Source: Colwellia marinimaniae (lineage in GTDB: Bacteria > Pseudomonadota > Gammaproteobacteria > Enterobacterales > Alteromonadaceae). From it: DNA of 64,000 bases. The stretch is from positions 62,001 through 126,000 of the forward strand of contig NZ_BDQM01000003.1 of assembly GCF_002207865.1 (NCBI RefSeq). The letters are read 5' to 3'. Shown here one piece after another: positions 1 to 9,293 of this stretch; positions within the stretch are counted from its first letter, which is position 1, and the number at the start of each line of letters is the position of its first letter. Below the pieces are notes generated by a model, which saw nothing but the letters and a program-made list of their open reading frames with translations, ran no database searches and was not told the DNA's origin. The position numbers were made by a program, and so were the translations under genes.

Positions 1-96
1 AAAAGGTCATATTACCAAGTAGTGTCACTTTTATTCTAATACGATCTGGGTTGATAATATGACTATTAAACGACAATCATTATTTAAGGAATTTAC

Positions 97-1305
97 ATGA
101 CTGATTCTGTATCGACAAAAGATTTTTACTCGCATTTAACCGCGCAAATAGACCAAGTTAAAACAGATGGTTTATATAAAGCCGAACGTATTATTACTAC
201 TGCCCAGCAAGCGAAAATTTCCGTTGCTAGTGGTGAGCAAGTAGTTAACTTTTGTGCCAATAACTATTTAGGTTTAGCAAATCACCCTGAATTAATTGCC
301 GCGGCAAAAATCGGCTTAGATGAACATGGCTTTGGTATGGCTTCGGTACGCTTTATTTGTGGTACACAAGATATTCATAAAACCTTAGAGCAAGGTATTA
401 GCAAATTTCTCGGTATGGAAGATACTATTTTGTACTCTTCTTGTTTTGATGCTAATGGCGGTCTATTTGAAACCTTATTAGGTCCAGAAGACGCTATTAT
501 CAGTGATGCCTTAAATCATGCCTCAATTATTGATGGTGTGCGTTTATGTAAAGCTAAGCGCTTCCGTTATGCTAACAATGACATGGCGGCTTTAGAGCAA
601 AGCCTGATTGAAGCTGATGCCGCGGGTGCACGTTTTAAATTAATTGCTACCGATGGTGTCTTTTCCATGGATGGCGTTATCGCTAACTTAAAAGGTATTT
701 GTGATTTAGCCGATAAATACAATGCCATGGTGATGGTTGATGATTCCCATGCGGTAGGTTTTGTTGGTGAAGAAGGTCGCGGTAGTCATGAATATTGTCA
801 GGTAATGGGTCGTGTCGATATCCTCACTGGCACGTTAGGCAAAGCTATGGGTGGCGCATCAGGTGGCTATACTTCAGCGAAAAAAGAAGTGGTTGAGTGG
901 TTACGTCAACGTTCACGTCCTTACTTGTTTTCAAATTCACTAGCACCGGCAATTGTTAATGCGTCATTAAAAGTACTTGAATTATTAGCTGATGGTGGCG
1001 CTTTACGTAAAACCTTAAAAGATAATGCCGCATATTTCCGTAGCAACATGGAAGCCGCTGGTTTTACTTGTGCTGGTGCTGACCATGCGATTGTGCCGGT
1101 AATGCTAGGTGACGCTAAAGTTGCTAGTGCAATGGCGGAGCGTTTATTAGCGGAAGGTATTTATGTTATTGGTTTCTCTTTCCCGGTTGTACCGAAAGGG
1201 CAAGCACGTATTCGTACGCAAATTTCTGCCGCCCACAGTAAAGAGCAGTTGGACCACGCCATTGCCGCCTTTATCCGTATTGGTAAAGAGATGGCCGTTA
1301 TTTAG
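97..1305 (+). CDS. kbl: 2-amino-3-ketobutyrate coenzyme A ligase
   Basis: This PLP enzyme of the alpha-oxoamine synthase family splits 2-amino-3-ketobutyrate with CoA into glycine and acetyl-CoA, the second step of threonine breakdown. At 402 residues it matches the usual size (about 398). The PLP-binding lysine is visible in GTLGKAMGG (Lys249), and the cofactor-pocket segments VDDSHAVGF and [11 protein letters not shown] are present. The ATG is preceded by an AAGGA Shine-Dalgarno at 86-90. The next gene, 130 bp on, is threonine dehydrogenase, which makes its substrate, so the two form the standard kbl-tdh unit. The protein is cytoplasmic. Nothing in it looks damaged. Confidence 0.97.
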   Translation: MTDSVSTKDFYSHLTAQIDQVKTDGLYKAERIITTAQQAKISVASGEQVVNFCANNYLGLANHPELIAAAKIGLDEHGFGMASVRFICGTQDIHKTLEQGISKFLGMEDTILYSSCFDANGGLFETLLGPEDAIISDALNHASIIDGVRLCKAKRFRYANNDMAALEQSLIEADAAGARFKLIATDGVFSMDGVIANLKGICDLADKYNAMVMVDDSHAVGFVGEEGRGSHEYCQVMGRVDILTGTLGKAMGGASGGYTSAKKEVVEWLRQRSRPYLFSNSLAPAIVNASLKVLELLADGGALRKTLKDNAAYFRSNMEAAGFTCAGADHAIVPVMLGDAKVASAMAERLLAEGIYVIGFSFPVVPKGQARIRTQISAAHSKEQLDHAIAAFIRIGKEMAVI

Positions 1306-1435
1306 TTAAAAGAGCCTAATTAAAGGTATCTAATTAGCAATAACTATAATTGCTGGTTTAGCCCAGCTAGTACTAAATTAGAATGTGGGCTATGCCATTT
1401 AATCGTATTGAATATATTAAAGATAGAGAGCGACA

Positions 1436-2461
1436 ATGAAAGCTTTAGCTAAATTAAAAGCAGAACCAGGCATTTGGTTAACCCAGACCGAAAAGCCGAA
1501 ACTAGGTCATAACGATCTACTTATCAAAATCAAAAAAACCGCCATTTGTGGTACTGATATCCATATTTATAACTGGGACGAATGGGCACAAAAAACTATT
1601 CCTGTGCCTATGGTGGTCGGTCATGAATATGCGGGCGAAGTCGTCGGTATTGGCCAAGAAGTAAAAGGCTTTACTATTGGTGATCGTGTTTCCGGTGAAG
1701 GTCATATTACTTGTGGTCATTGTCGAAATTGCCGAGGTGGAAAAACTCACTTATGTCGTAATACCATAGGTGTTGGCGTAAATCGCGAAGGTTCATTTGC
1801 TGAATTTTTAGTGATACCTGCTTATAATGCCTTTAAATTACCGGATGAAATTTCAGATGACTTAGCGGCAATTTTCGACCCCTTTGGCAATGCAGTGCAC
1901 ACCGCCTTGTCATTTGATTTAGTCGGTGAAGATGTCTTGATCACAGGTGCCGGTCCTATCGGTATTATGGCGGCGGCAGTGGCCAAACATGTTGGTGCTC
2001 GCCATGTCGTTATCACAGATATTAATGAGTATCGCCTTGATCTAGCAAGAAAAATGGGCGCAACTCGTGCGGTAAATGTCAATACAGAAAAACTAGAAGA
2101 TGTCATGAGCGAATTAGGCATGAATGAAGGTTTTGATGTTGGCATGGAAATGTCAGGTGTACCAGCAGCATTTACCAGTATGTTAGAAAATATGAATAAT
2201 GGCGGTAAAATTGCCATGTTAGGTATTCCCAGTGGCGAAATGGCCATTGATTGGAGCCAAATTATCTTTAAGGGCTTAACCATTAAAGGTATTTATGGCC
2301 GTGAAATGTTTGAGACCTGGTATAAGATGGCGAGCTTGATCCAATCGGGCTTAGATCTAACGCCAATTATTACTCACCATTACAAGATTGATGACTTCCA
2401 ACAAGGCTTTGATATGATGCGATCTGGTCAATCTGGCAAGGTCATTTTAGATTGGACCTAA
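1436..2461 (+). CDS. tdh: L-threonine 3-dehydrogenase
   Basis: This zinc-dependent medium-chain dehydrogenase oxidises L-threonine to 2-amino-3-ketobutyrate using NAD+. The length of 341 residues equals the Escherichia coli enzyme. The catalytic zinc ligand Cys38 lies in AICGTDIH, followed by GHEYAGEVV. The structural zinc cysteines are in [15 protein letters not shown], and the Rossmann nucleotide-binding loop is [10 protein letters not shown]. It follows kbl on the same strand, so the two probably form a threonine-to-glycine operon, and a strong hairpin terminator closes the unit just downstream. Two long reading frames on the opposite strand are shadows of this gene. Confidence 0.98.
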   Translation: MKALAKLKAEPGIWLTQTEKPKLGHNDLLIKIKKTAICGTDIHIYNWDEWAQKTIPVPMVVGHEYAGEVVGIGQEVKGFTIGDRVSGEGHITCGHCRNCRGGKTHLCRNTIGVGVNREGSFAEFLVIPAYNAFKLPDEISDDLAAIFDPFGNAVHTALSFDLVGEDVLITGAGPIGIMAAAVAKHVGARHVVITDINEYRLDLARKMGATRAVNVNTEKLEDVMSELGMNEGFDVGMEMSGVPAAFTSMLENMNNGGKIAMLGIPSGEMAIDWSQIIFKGLTIKGIYGREMFETWYKMASLIQSGLDLTPIITHHYKIDDFQQGFDMMRSGQSGKVILDWT

Positions 2462-2487
2462 ATTGGTTATACTAGCGGTTACAAAAG

Positions 2488-2512
2488 CGCTACCCTAGCT
2501 GGGTAGCGTTTA
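2488..2512 (+). terminator. rho-independent terminator of kbl-tdh
   Basis: A perfect 8-bp stem, CGCTACCC (2488-2495) and GGGTAGCG (2501-2508), has a five-base loop and is followed by a short T-rich tail. It lies 27 bases after the tdh stop codon. Confidence 0.8.
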
Positions 2513-2588
2513 TATTAAGTTGAGCGAAACCAAAAAATCACTGTCATCAAGGCCGTGATTTAAATAAAGGTTAATTGAGGAATAGATA

Positions 2589-2915
2589 GTGTCAGAGAAT
2601 AGTTTTAAACATATGTCAGTCAGTGAGCTGCAAGCAGTTATGGCAGATAAGTCACATGTTGTTGTAGATATTCGAGATGAAAATTCCTTTGCCAATGGCC
2701 ACATTACCGATGCGATTAATTTAACGAATGAATCAATGGCTGACTTTTTACGTACAGCAGATCTGGATGCACCGCTAGTTGTTTGCTGTTATCACGGCAT
2801 TTCCAGTCAACAAGCCGCACAATTTCTCATTAGCCAAGACTTTACTGAGGTCTACTCTCTTGACGGCGGCTTTACTCAATGGCAAACAGATTTTCCTGAT
2901 AATATTGAGCGATAA
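2589..2915 (+). CDS. glpE: thiosulfate sulfurtransferase GlpE (single rhodanese domain)
   Basis: This small cytoplasmic single-domain rhodanese of 108 residues transfers sulfane sulfur from thiosulfate to thiol or cyanide acceptors. The active-site loop CCYHGISS carries the catalytic cysteine (Cys67) and closely follows the GlpE pattern CYHGNSS. The N-terminal VVVDIRDENSFANGHI is the typical rhodanese CH2A region. Translation starts at GTG 2589, supported by a TTGAGG Shine-Dalgarno about eight bases upstream. The rhomboid protease gene glpG begins five bases after the stop, the same glpE-glpG pairing as in enterobacteria, although no glp regulator or dehydrogenase gene is near. Confidence 0.93.
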   Translation: MSENSFKHMSVSELQAVMADKSHVVVDIRDENSFANGHITDAINLTNESMADFLRTADLDAPLVVCCYHGISSQQAAQFLISQDFTEVYSLDGGFTQWQTDFPDNIER

Positions 2916-2920
2916 TTAGC

Positions 2921-3811
2921 ATGACAAATGAGTCTGCTGAGAATATGGATACTTTACAGCCTCTGGTGCAAGTTAAAGATCATAGTATTGCCTTATTATT
3001 TAGTAACTATTTACAATCTTTGGGTATTCAAGCGCAGCTTAAAGCAAACCCAGAGCAGGGCTATATGATTTTGTGCCCTAAGAATAAAATCTCACAAGCA
3101 AAAACAGAATTTGATGCTTTTATTTTACAACCTTATGCTGATAAATATCAACAAGCAGCATGGGATAGAGCTGAAACAGTCACCTTAAATGCGGATGACT
3201 TCAGTTTATTAGCTAGCTTCAAAGAAAACTTTTTAGCTCATGCCGGTATTGTTACCTTAGTGATTTTTAGCCTGTGCTGGTTAGTCTTTCTAGGTAGTGA
3301 GCTGGGTTGGGCACAAGAAATTTTCAATAGCTTACAGTTTTATCCGCAACTATCAGTGGATGCTTTTTTAGCAGAGCCGCTACGTTTAATTGGCCCTGCA
3401 TTTTTTCATTTTTCGTGGTTGCATATTGTCTTTAATACCATGTGGTGGTGGCAATTGGGTGGCAGTATTGAGCAAACGTTAGGTAAAACAACACTGATAA
3501 ATATACTACTTATCTCGGCGATTGTTTCTAACCTAGGCCAATATTTAGTCTCAGGGGCTAATTTTGGTGGCTTATCTGGCGTGGTCTATGCACTAGTGGG
3601 TTTTGTCTGGTGGTTTGGCTATTTAGCACCAGAGCGCGGCTTGTCGCTGGCTAAACCTTTGGTTGGTTTTTTACTGTTCTGGTTGCTGCTTGGTTTTGTC
3701 GACTTACTACCAGTGAATGTTGCTAACACTGCGCATTTGTTGGGCTTATTGTCAGGGTGTTTTTTAGCGTTATTTACCGTGAAAGTCATCGGTATTAAGG
3801 TTAAAAAATAA
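2921..3811 (+). CDS. glpG: rhomboid family intramembrane serine protease GlpG
   Basis: This inner-membrane rhomboid protease of 296 residues cleaves transmembrane segments. An N-terminal cytoplasmic domain (about residues 1-95) precedes six predicted membrane helices. The catalytic dyad is visible as Ser219 in GGLSG and His272 in NTAHLLG, and the HxxxN element on helix 2 is HIVFNTMWWW. The gene follows glpE with a five-base gap and is presumably cotranscribed. Length and architecture match Escherichia coli GlpG (276 residues). The physiological substrate cannot be read from the sequence. Confidence 0.95.
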   Translation: MTNESAENMDTLQPLVQVKDHSIALLFSNYLQSLGIQAQLKANPEQGYMILCPKNKISQAKTEFDAFILQPYADKYQQAAWDRAETVTLNADDFSLLASFKENFLAHAGIVTLVIFSLCWLVFLGSELGWAQEIFNSLQFYPQLSVDAFLAEPLRLIGPAFFHFSWLHIVFNTMWWWQLGGSIEQTLGKTTLINILLISAIVSNLGQYLVSGANFGGLSGVVYALVGFVWWFGYLAPERGLSLAKPLVGFLLFWLLLGFVDLLPVNVANTAHLLGLLSGCFLALFTVKVIGIKVKK

Positions 3812-3885
3812 CGATACAGCTTATATTTACTCGCTCTCAGCGCTTCACTTACTAAGAGATTACTCTTGCTGGCGCTTGGCTTAAA

Positions 3886-4275
3886 TTAGTTATCTAGCCA
3901 TTGGGTAAAGAGTAATTTTTTAATCAGTGGTTTGCCAGTTTCTTTAATCAGTAACTCTTTTACTTGCTCTTCACACTGCAATAGAATTTCTGCTCGGCCT
4001 TTTATTGATTTTACTTTAGCTTCTGATTGCTGACCAATAATGTTGATGATGGCGTCGCGTAATAAAGGCGCATGGTGTTCTACTATGCTTAAGTCATCAC
4101 CTGCAACCATCAACTCCACCGTTAAGCGAACATAACCCATTTTCTTTTTCACCGCGACATAATTGGTGACAATGTCAGGTTCAAAGCCGTAGTAAGCATA
4201 ATCGCTGGCATTGGCTCGAGAGACGCTAGTGCATAATGTCAGTAAAAAAGAACAGAGAATTAAGGTTTTAAACAT
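3886..4275 (-). CDS. FliL-like exported protein
   Basis: A 129-residue protein starts with a hydrophobic signal or anchor segment (MFKTLILCSFLLTL) followed by an extracytoplasmic domain. The pattern YYGFEPDIVTNY, then YVRLTVELMV, then HAPLLRDAIINIIGQ and the C-terminal Glu/Lys helix, is that of the FliL family, whose members sit at the flagellar stator. No other flagellar gene is in this window, and such solitary FliL paralogues next to glpG or ubiC occur in other Alteromonadales, as I recall. It is oriented convergently with glpG and divergently from ubiC. The family assignment is fairly sure; a flagellar role is inference. Confidence 0.78.
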   Translation of the reverse strand: MFKTLILCSFLLTLCTSVSRANASDYAYYGFEPDIVTNYVAVKKKMGYVRLTVELMVAGDDLSIVEHHAPLLRDAIINIIGQQSEAKVKSIKGRAEILLQCEEQVKELLIKETGKPLIKKLLFTQWLDN

Positions 4276-4430
4276 AAAATAACAGTCGGTTTAGTATGAT
4301 TGAACTTATCCTTATCATAACCCGATTTTATTTTTTTTCCTGATTATTTTGATAAATGTAGCGTTTTTTTATTTCATTGATTGAGATAAATGAGATTACT
4401 GTTTAGGTCTGCTACTATAGCGACGATCTT

Positions 4431-4458
4431 ATACCAAATAAATTAGTGCCCTTGGTAT
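4431..4458. repeat. ATACCAA/TTGGTAT interrupted palindrome
   Basis: Inverted heptamers ATACCAA (4431-4437) and TTGGTAT (4452-4458) lie 31 bases before ubiC. A similar element is found upstream of ftsY at 59181-59212, and half copies occur at 22541 and 46071. This looks like a family of dispersed intergenic elements. Confidence 0.6.
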
Positions 4459-4488
4459 TAACTCCCTATTATTCTATAAAGTAAATTC

Positions 4489-5145
4489 ATGCCGCAGATA
4501 ACAGAGAACTTTCCGATAACCTTTCCGGTAACCTTATCGGGTCAATGGCAATCGCCTAGCGCTGAGCGTTTCTCTGAGTTGTCAGTGCCCTTAAAAGATT
4601 GGTTGCTTGATGAAGGTTCACTGACAGCCCGTTTAAAAAATCGTGGTAAAGACTTTAAAGTTAAGGTGATTGGTGAGCAAGAGCAATTATGTTCAGCAGC
4701 AGAAGCGGGTGACTTTATTAAAGTAGGTGAGCCTGTTTTAGTACGGGAAGTCATTTTATATTGCGACAATGTGCCACAGGTTTTTGCCCGCAGTTTATTG
4801 CCTTTAGCTAGCTTGACCGGTAAAGAGCAAGTGTTGGCAAATTTAGGTGAGCAACCCTTAGGGCAAGTACTGTTTAATAACCCGACATTACAACGTCTAG
4901 GATTAGAGCTCTCCGCTTTTGCTAGTGATTCTAGTGTTGCCATCTTAGCGGTTAAATTAGCAACCACACTATCTAATAGCTCATCGGATAAAGTACCGCT
5001 AATGCCAGAGCAAGAGTTATGGGGGCGACGTTCCATCTTTATGTTGGCTGATAAACCCTTTATGGTAGCTGAGGTGTTTTTACCCGAGGCCTTTGCTTAT
5101 CAAAAAACAGCAGTACCGAAGGCATTAAACCAAGAAAGCTTATAA
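4489..5145 (+). CDS. ubiC: chorismate lyase
   Basis: UbiC converts chorismate to 4-hydroxybenzoate and pyruvate, the first committed step of ubiquinone synthesis, in the cytoplasm. The 218-residue protein contains the family landmarks [13 protein letters not shown] near residues 37-49, [14 protein letters not shown] in the middle and the C-terminal ELWGRRSIF and VAEVFLPE. It is longer than the Escherichia coli protein (165 residues), mostly from N-terminal and C-terminal additions. The assignment is supported by ubiA, the next enzyme of the pathway, starting 39 bases downstream on the same strand. Confidence 0.93.
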   Translation: MPQITENFPITFPVTLSGQWQSPSAERFSELSVPLKDWLLDEGSLTARLKNRGKDFKVKVIGEQEQLCSAAEAGDFIKVGEPVLVREVILYCDNVPQVFARSLLPLASLTGKEQVLANLGEQPLGQVLFNNPTLQRLGLELSAFASDSSVAILAVKLATTLSNSSSDKVPLMPEQELWGRRSIFMLADKPFMVAEVFLPEAFAYQKTAVPKALNQESL

Positions 5146-5184
5146 ACAAAACTATTAAACGAAACTATTAAAAGAAACAGATAA

Positions 5185-6048
5185 ATGCTGAAAAAAATTC
5201 AACAAAAATGGTTAGCAATTAAGTTAATTACCCGCATGGATAAACCTATTGGTACCTATCTACTATTATGGCCAACGTATTGGGCCTTATGGATTGCTAG
5301 TGATGGCTGGCCTAACATGCATCTACTGTTGATTTTTAGCCTAGGTGTTTTTATCATGCGTAGCGCGGGTTGTGTGATCAATGATTACGCCGACCGAAAA
5401 ATAGATGGCCAGGTTGCCCGCACTAAAAATAGACCGCTTGTTAATGGCATGATGACCAGTAAGGAGGCCATCACTGTATTCGGTCTATTAATTGGCATGG
5501 CACTTGGCTTAGTGCTTACCCTTAGTTGGACCACTATTTATCTCGCTGTTGTTGCGGTGTTTTTAGCTGCGCTCTATCCCTTTATGAAGCGCTATACCCA
5601 GTTTCCCCAAGTGTTTCTTGGTGCCGCCTTTGGCTGGGGTATGATCATGGCGTTTTCAGAGGTACAAGGTCAGATACCGTTAGTGGCTTGGTTACTTTTT
5701 TCGGCTAACCTCTGTTGGACCGTTGCTTACGATACCATATACGCTATGGTTGATAGAGATGATGATATTAAAATAGGGGTGAAGTCGACCGCTATTTTAT
5801 TTAGCGATAACGATAAACGTATTATCGGTTTTTTACAGTTAATGACCTTGGCTTTATTGTGGACAGTAGGTGATATTTTAGCTTTTGGTTGGCCATATCA
5901 GTTGTCTCTTATTGTGGCTGCAGGCTTGTTTAGCTATCAACAGCTATTGATTGTCAATAGAGATCGCGAGGCCTGTTTGCAAGCTTTTTTGCATAACCAT
6001 TGGGTAGGTTTGATTGTCTTTGTCGGAATATCCATTGAGTATTTATAG
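5185..6048 (+). CDS. ubiA: 4-hydroxybenzoate polyprenyltransferase
   Basis: This integral membrane prenyltransferase attaches the polyprenyl tail to 4-hydroxybenzoate in ubiquinone synthesis. The 287-residue protein has about eight hydrophobic helices and both magnesium/diphosphate-binding Asp-rich motifs: NDYADRKID beginning at Asn66 and DRDDDIKIG beginning at Asp190. The N-terminal RMDKPIGTYLLLWPTYWAL is highly characteristic of UbiA. It lies directly after ubiC, which makes its aromatic substrate, so the two are probably one operon. A short reading frame inside it in another phase is a shadow. Confidence 0.97.
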   Translation: MLKKIQQKWLAIKLITRMDKPIGTYLLLWPTYWALWIASDGWPNMHLLLIFSLGVFIMRSAGCVINDYADRKIDGQVARTKNRPLVNGMMTSKEAITVFGLLIGMALGLVLTLSWTTIYLAVVAVFLAALYPFMKRYTQFPQVFLGAAFGWGMIMAFSEVQGQIPLVAWLLFSANLCWTVAYDTIYAMVDRDDDIKIGVKSTAILFSDNDKRIIGFLQLMTLALLWTVGDILAFGWPYQLSLIVAAGLFSYQQLLIVNRDREACLQAFLHNHWVGLIVFVGISIEYL

Positions 6049-6059
6049 TTTTCATTACG

Positions 6060-7871
6060 TTAGTTAAACAATTGAACAAACTTATCAAAGGGTAGCGGTT
6101 TACTAAAATAATAACCTTGGTATTGATAACAACCAAGGTCCTTTAAACAATTGAACTCTGCCACTGTTTCAACTCCTTCAGCTAAAATGTCCATTTTAAG
6201 GGTTTTGCCTAAGCTAATAATCATACTGGCAATGGCGGCACTTTCACTGCTTTGCTCTATATTGGCAACAAAAGAACGATCTATTTTTAATAGACTGGCG
6301 GGAATACGCTTCAAGTAGGTAAGCGAGGAGTATCCAGTACCAAAATCATCAATACTACAATCAATAGAGTTTGCTTTAAGATCAGCAATTAACTTGATTG
6401 AATCTTCGATATTTTCTACCAAAAGGTTTTCGGTTAGCTCTAATGCTAAACGTTCCGCTGGAATATCATTGAGCTTGATAGCGCGCATTATCTTGTCTTT
6501 AAAGTCATGCTGAATTAATTGTTTGGCGCTGACGTTTATGGCTATTTTCTTAAAGGTCTGTGGCAGTGGCAATTGCTCAAGCTTTTTAATGTCACGACAA
6601 GCTTGCTCTAATACCCATTGGCCAATAGCGAGAATTAAATCACTTTCTTCAGCAATAGGGATATAAACCGATGGCGATTCCATACCATGAACAGGATGTT
6701 GCCACCTTAATAGCGCTTCGGCGCCAATAATGTCACCATAATGATTATATTGCGCTTGGTAATATAATTTAAAATCGCCATTTTCTAGCCCTTGCTTCAT
6801 ATCATCGACATAAGCTAAGCGCCTTTTTATTTTTTCAGACATAGTCTTCTGGTATTGTTTACCCTGTTTACTTTTAGCGCGCTTAGCTTCGTACATGGCA
6901 ATATCGGCAAACTTAATGAGATTATTCACTGTACTGCTTTGTAACGGAAATAGCGCATAACCAATACTACAACTGAACTTATATGAGTTAGCATCAATAA
7001 CAAAAGGTATTTCCAGTAATTGATTAATCTGGGTAATTATGTCTTTGATATCATCTTGATAGTTGTGGTTAAGGTTCTTGATGATAATGATAAATTCATC
7101 ACCACCAAAGCGACCCACATCAATGTGCTCACTCGTTAAGGAATGCAGTCGGTTGGCCAGGGTGAGCAATATTTTATCGCCGACAGCATGACCCATAGCA
7201 TCATTTATTGGTTTAAAACGATTGAGGTCAATAAAAATGACGGTGCCAATTTTTTTATTGCGATGAGCATCTTCAATGGCATTGCTTAGTAAATGATTAA
7301 TATGTTGGCGATTGAATAAACCGGTTAAACCGTCGTGTTGTGCTTGAAAGGCGATTTTTTCCTCAATGAGTTGTCTTGAATGTACTTCTTTAACAAGAGA
7401 GTCGTGCACTAGTGAGGTATAACAACTTGTGGCTAGTTTTTGTAAAATGGGGGATAACGCCTTTTGCACCTCATCAGCCAAGGTATAATGGGTTTCAAAA
7501 ATAAGTAAGCCATGTTCAGGAATGATAAAACCAAACAGATACTGACCATTTTTACATTGAAAAGAAATATTGTGCTGAGCCTGGTTAAGTTGCTGGGCAA
7601 AGTCGGTTAGTACCGGATTTTTCTGCCATGGTTGGCCACGCTTATTTTTAGGAATGCTTAAAAAATGCTGGTAGATCACACTTTCCAGTGCTGCTAACTT
7701 ATGGGGCATGCCACTACTATCGCAATATATATAAATGTGGGCACTGGTTAAATTGAGGCGGCTAAAACATACTTTTAAAAAAACTTTTAGCATGGCTTTT
7801 AAATCAAGCTTATTACCAATGGCCATGGCAAGCTCATGTTGTAGGGAAATTAGAAACAGTGCTTTAGTCAT
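6060..7871 (-). CDS. bifunctional GGDEF-EAL c-di-GMP protein with GAF-like N-terminus
   Basis: A 603-residue cytoplasmic protein. Residues 1-170 form an alpha/beta region resembling a GAF-type sensor, 175-340 a GGDEF domain and 350-600 an EAL domain. The GGDEF signature RFGGDEF is intact, but the RxxD inhibitory site is absent (EHID at that place). The EAL domain keeps AEALLRW, INVSAKQ, LELTEN, DDFGTGYSS, LKIDRSF and AEGVET, so phosphodiesterase activity is likely. Either or both activities may operate. It lies 14 bases downstream of the FIST-domain gene on the same strand, suggesting a sensor-output pair. No transmembrane segment is evident. Confidence 0.93.
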   Translation of the reverse strand: MTKALFLISLQHELAMAIGNKLDLKAMLKVFLKVCFSRLNLTSAHIYIYCDSSGMPHKLAALESVIYQHFLSIPKNKRGQPWQKNPVLTDFAQQLNQAQHNISFQCKNGQYLFGFIIPEHGLLIFETHYTLADEVQKALSPILQKLATSCYTSLVHDSLVKEVHSRQLIEEKIAFQAQHDGLTGLFNRQHINHLLSNAIEDAHRNKKIGTVIFIDLNRFKPINDAMGHAVGDKILLTLANRLHSLTSEHIDVGRFGGDEFIIIIKNLNHNYQDDIKDIITQINQLLEIPFVIDANSYKFSCSIGYALFPLQSSTVNNLIKFADIAMYEAKRAKSKQGKQYQKTMSEKIKRRLAYVDDMKQGLENGDFKLYYQAQYNHYGDIIGAEALLRWQHPVHGMESPSVYIPIAEESDLILAIGQWVLEQACRDIKKLEQLPLPQTFKKIAINVSAKQLIQHDFKDKIMRAIKLNDIPAERLALELTENLLVENIEDSIKLIADLKANSIDCSIDDFGTGYSSLTYLKRIPASLLKIDRSFVANIEQSSESAAIASMIISLGKTLKMDILAEGVETVAEFNCLKDLGCYQYQGYYFSKPLPFDKFVQLFN

Positions 7872-7885
7872 TACTTACCTAGTTG

Positions 7886-9022
7886 CTACCAAGAGCTAAT
7901 TACGATTGATTTATTGAGCAGAGCAATAGCGCCATTGGGGCTATTTGCTACTTCTCCTAAGGAAAGCACGCCAAATAATACCGGTGTCGGGCAGTGCTTG
8001 GCGATGGTATCAAGTTCGTGCTCAAATTTATCTGCCAAATATAGCTCCCTGCTAATGCAATCAAAAATCATTGCGGCCGATGTTATTTCTGTCGTTGCGG
8101 TAAATGCAGTGATAGCAGCTTGTTCGGCCGAGGATATTAAAGCCTCGCTATTACTTTCAAGCAGATAAACCATAGAATTAATAGGTATATTGCCAGCACA
8201 TTGCAAATGGTTGTTATGGGTGGCAATAGGATCTCGGACCAGTAAATTATTATTAATATCCTCAATGCCTAGGGGGAAATTCTTGGCAATATCGAAAAAG
8301 TTACTGCCATTAAATCTAAACTCACTAGCACTTTCAATTGCTTGGCAATAAACCTCCAGCGCCGGTTGATAATTTAAGCCTTGCACTGTTTGTCCGTGGG
8401 CATCTGAAACCAAAAAAGGTCCCTGAAAAATTTTCCAGCCATGGGCAACACCGATATTGAGCTTACTAGGTAAAGTAACTAACAACGCCACATTGCTGTG
8501 CAACCCTTGGTTGCTATAAATACAAGGGCGTTGAATGAAGTCTAAACTACCCGCACCGCCACCAGCGATATTAATACCGTGATCTAAGCATTCAAATAGG
8601 CAATCGATAAAATCTTCAATGTTGTTGATTCGCGAGTCATAAAACATCAAAAAATCATCATGAGCACAATAATTGTTTTTTTGTTCGAGTGTGTTAGTAA
8701 TGAGGTCTTCTAACTTATCTTCATTGGTGACCTGATGAAGTTGTGAAAATAGCGTGACATCAAAGGCTTCTTTAAAACCAATAATCAACGCACCTTGCTT
8801 GATTAACGTATTTTTCCAGGTAAGCATGGGGTAAATACCACCGAAGATGGTCAGTGGGCAGGCACGTAATAATGAGGAAAGCTCTGCTTCGGGGTAATGA
8901 TTTTGGCTACAGGTCAACAGTAATAAACTTTTTGCCCCGCTATTTTGGGCAATAGTTAAGGCGTGCTTAAAATCACTTAAGGTATCGCTATGAGTATGCC
9001 AAGTGAATAATATTGTATTCAT
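7886..9022 (-). CDS. FIST domain sensory protein
   Basis: A 378-residue soluble protein with FIST_N (about residues 25-210) and FIST_C (about 215-360) characters: an N-terminal alternating strand/helix region with SGAKSLLLLTCS, then GINIAGGGAGSLD, VALLVTLPSKLNIGVAHGW and the C-terminal PVLFGVLSLGEVAN. FIST domains bind small ligands, and members known as NosP bind heme and sense nitric oxide; whether this one binds heme cannot be read from the sequence. It starts the minus-strand pair whose second gene is a GGDEF-EAL enzyme, so it may control c-di-GMP turnover by protein contact. The start ATG is at 9022. It is divergent from the TRAP transporter operon. Confidence 0.85.
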   Translation of the reverse strand: MNTILFTWHTHSDTLSDFKHALTIAQNSGAKSLLLLTCSQNHYPEAELSSLLRACPLTIFGGIYPMLTWKNTLIKQGALIIGFKEAFDVTLFSQLHQVTNEDKLEDLITNTLEQKNNYCAHDDFLMFYDSRINNIEDFIDCLFECLDHGINIAGGGAGSLDFIQRPCIYSNQGLHSNVALLVTLPSKLNIGVAHGWKIFQGPFLVSDAHGQTVQGLNYQPALEVYCQAIESASEFRFNGSNFFDIAKNFPLGIEDINNNLLVRDPIATHNNHLQCAGNIPINSMVYLLESNSEALISSAEQAAITAFTATTEITSAAMIFDCISRELYLADKFEHELDTIAKHCPTPVLFGVLSLGEVANSPNGAIALLNKSIVISSW

Positions 9023-9293
9023 CTTATTGTATCTCTTGATTTTTATTATTACAGCGCTGCTAGCATAATGCCTAAGTTATAAGGAGAAAACTAGTGTTAA
9101 TTGTATTGCCGTACCATTACTTGTGTATTGGTTAATATTCGTTAGTCTGGTCAAGGGTAAAATAACTACGACTTATGTCTAGTTGCATTGTTTAATAAAA
9201 ATACAGTACAACTAGTAGGTTCAATTAAATCTGTACAGCGTTATGTTCTTATATAAAAATAATTAATGACAATCAGTTAAAAGGAAGGAACAG

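Noticed and set aside
4542..5036. 164-codon minus-strand frame over ubiC
   Set aside because: Shadow of ubiC, which has clear family motifs on the plus strand.
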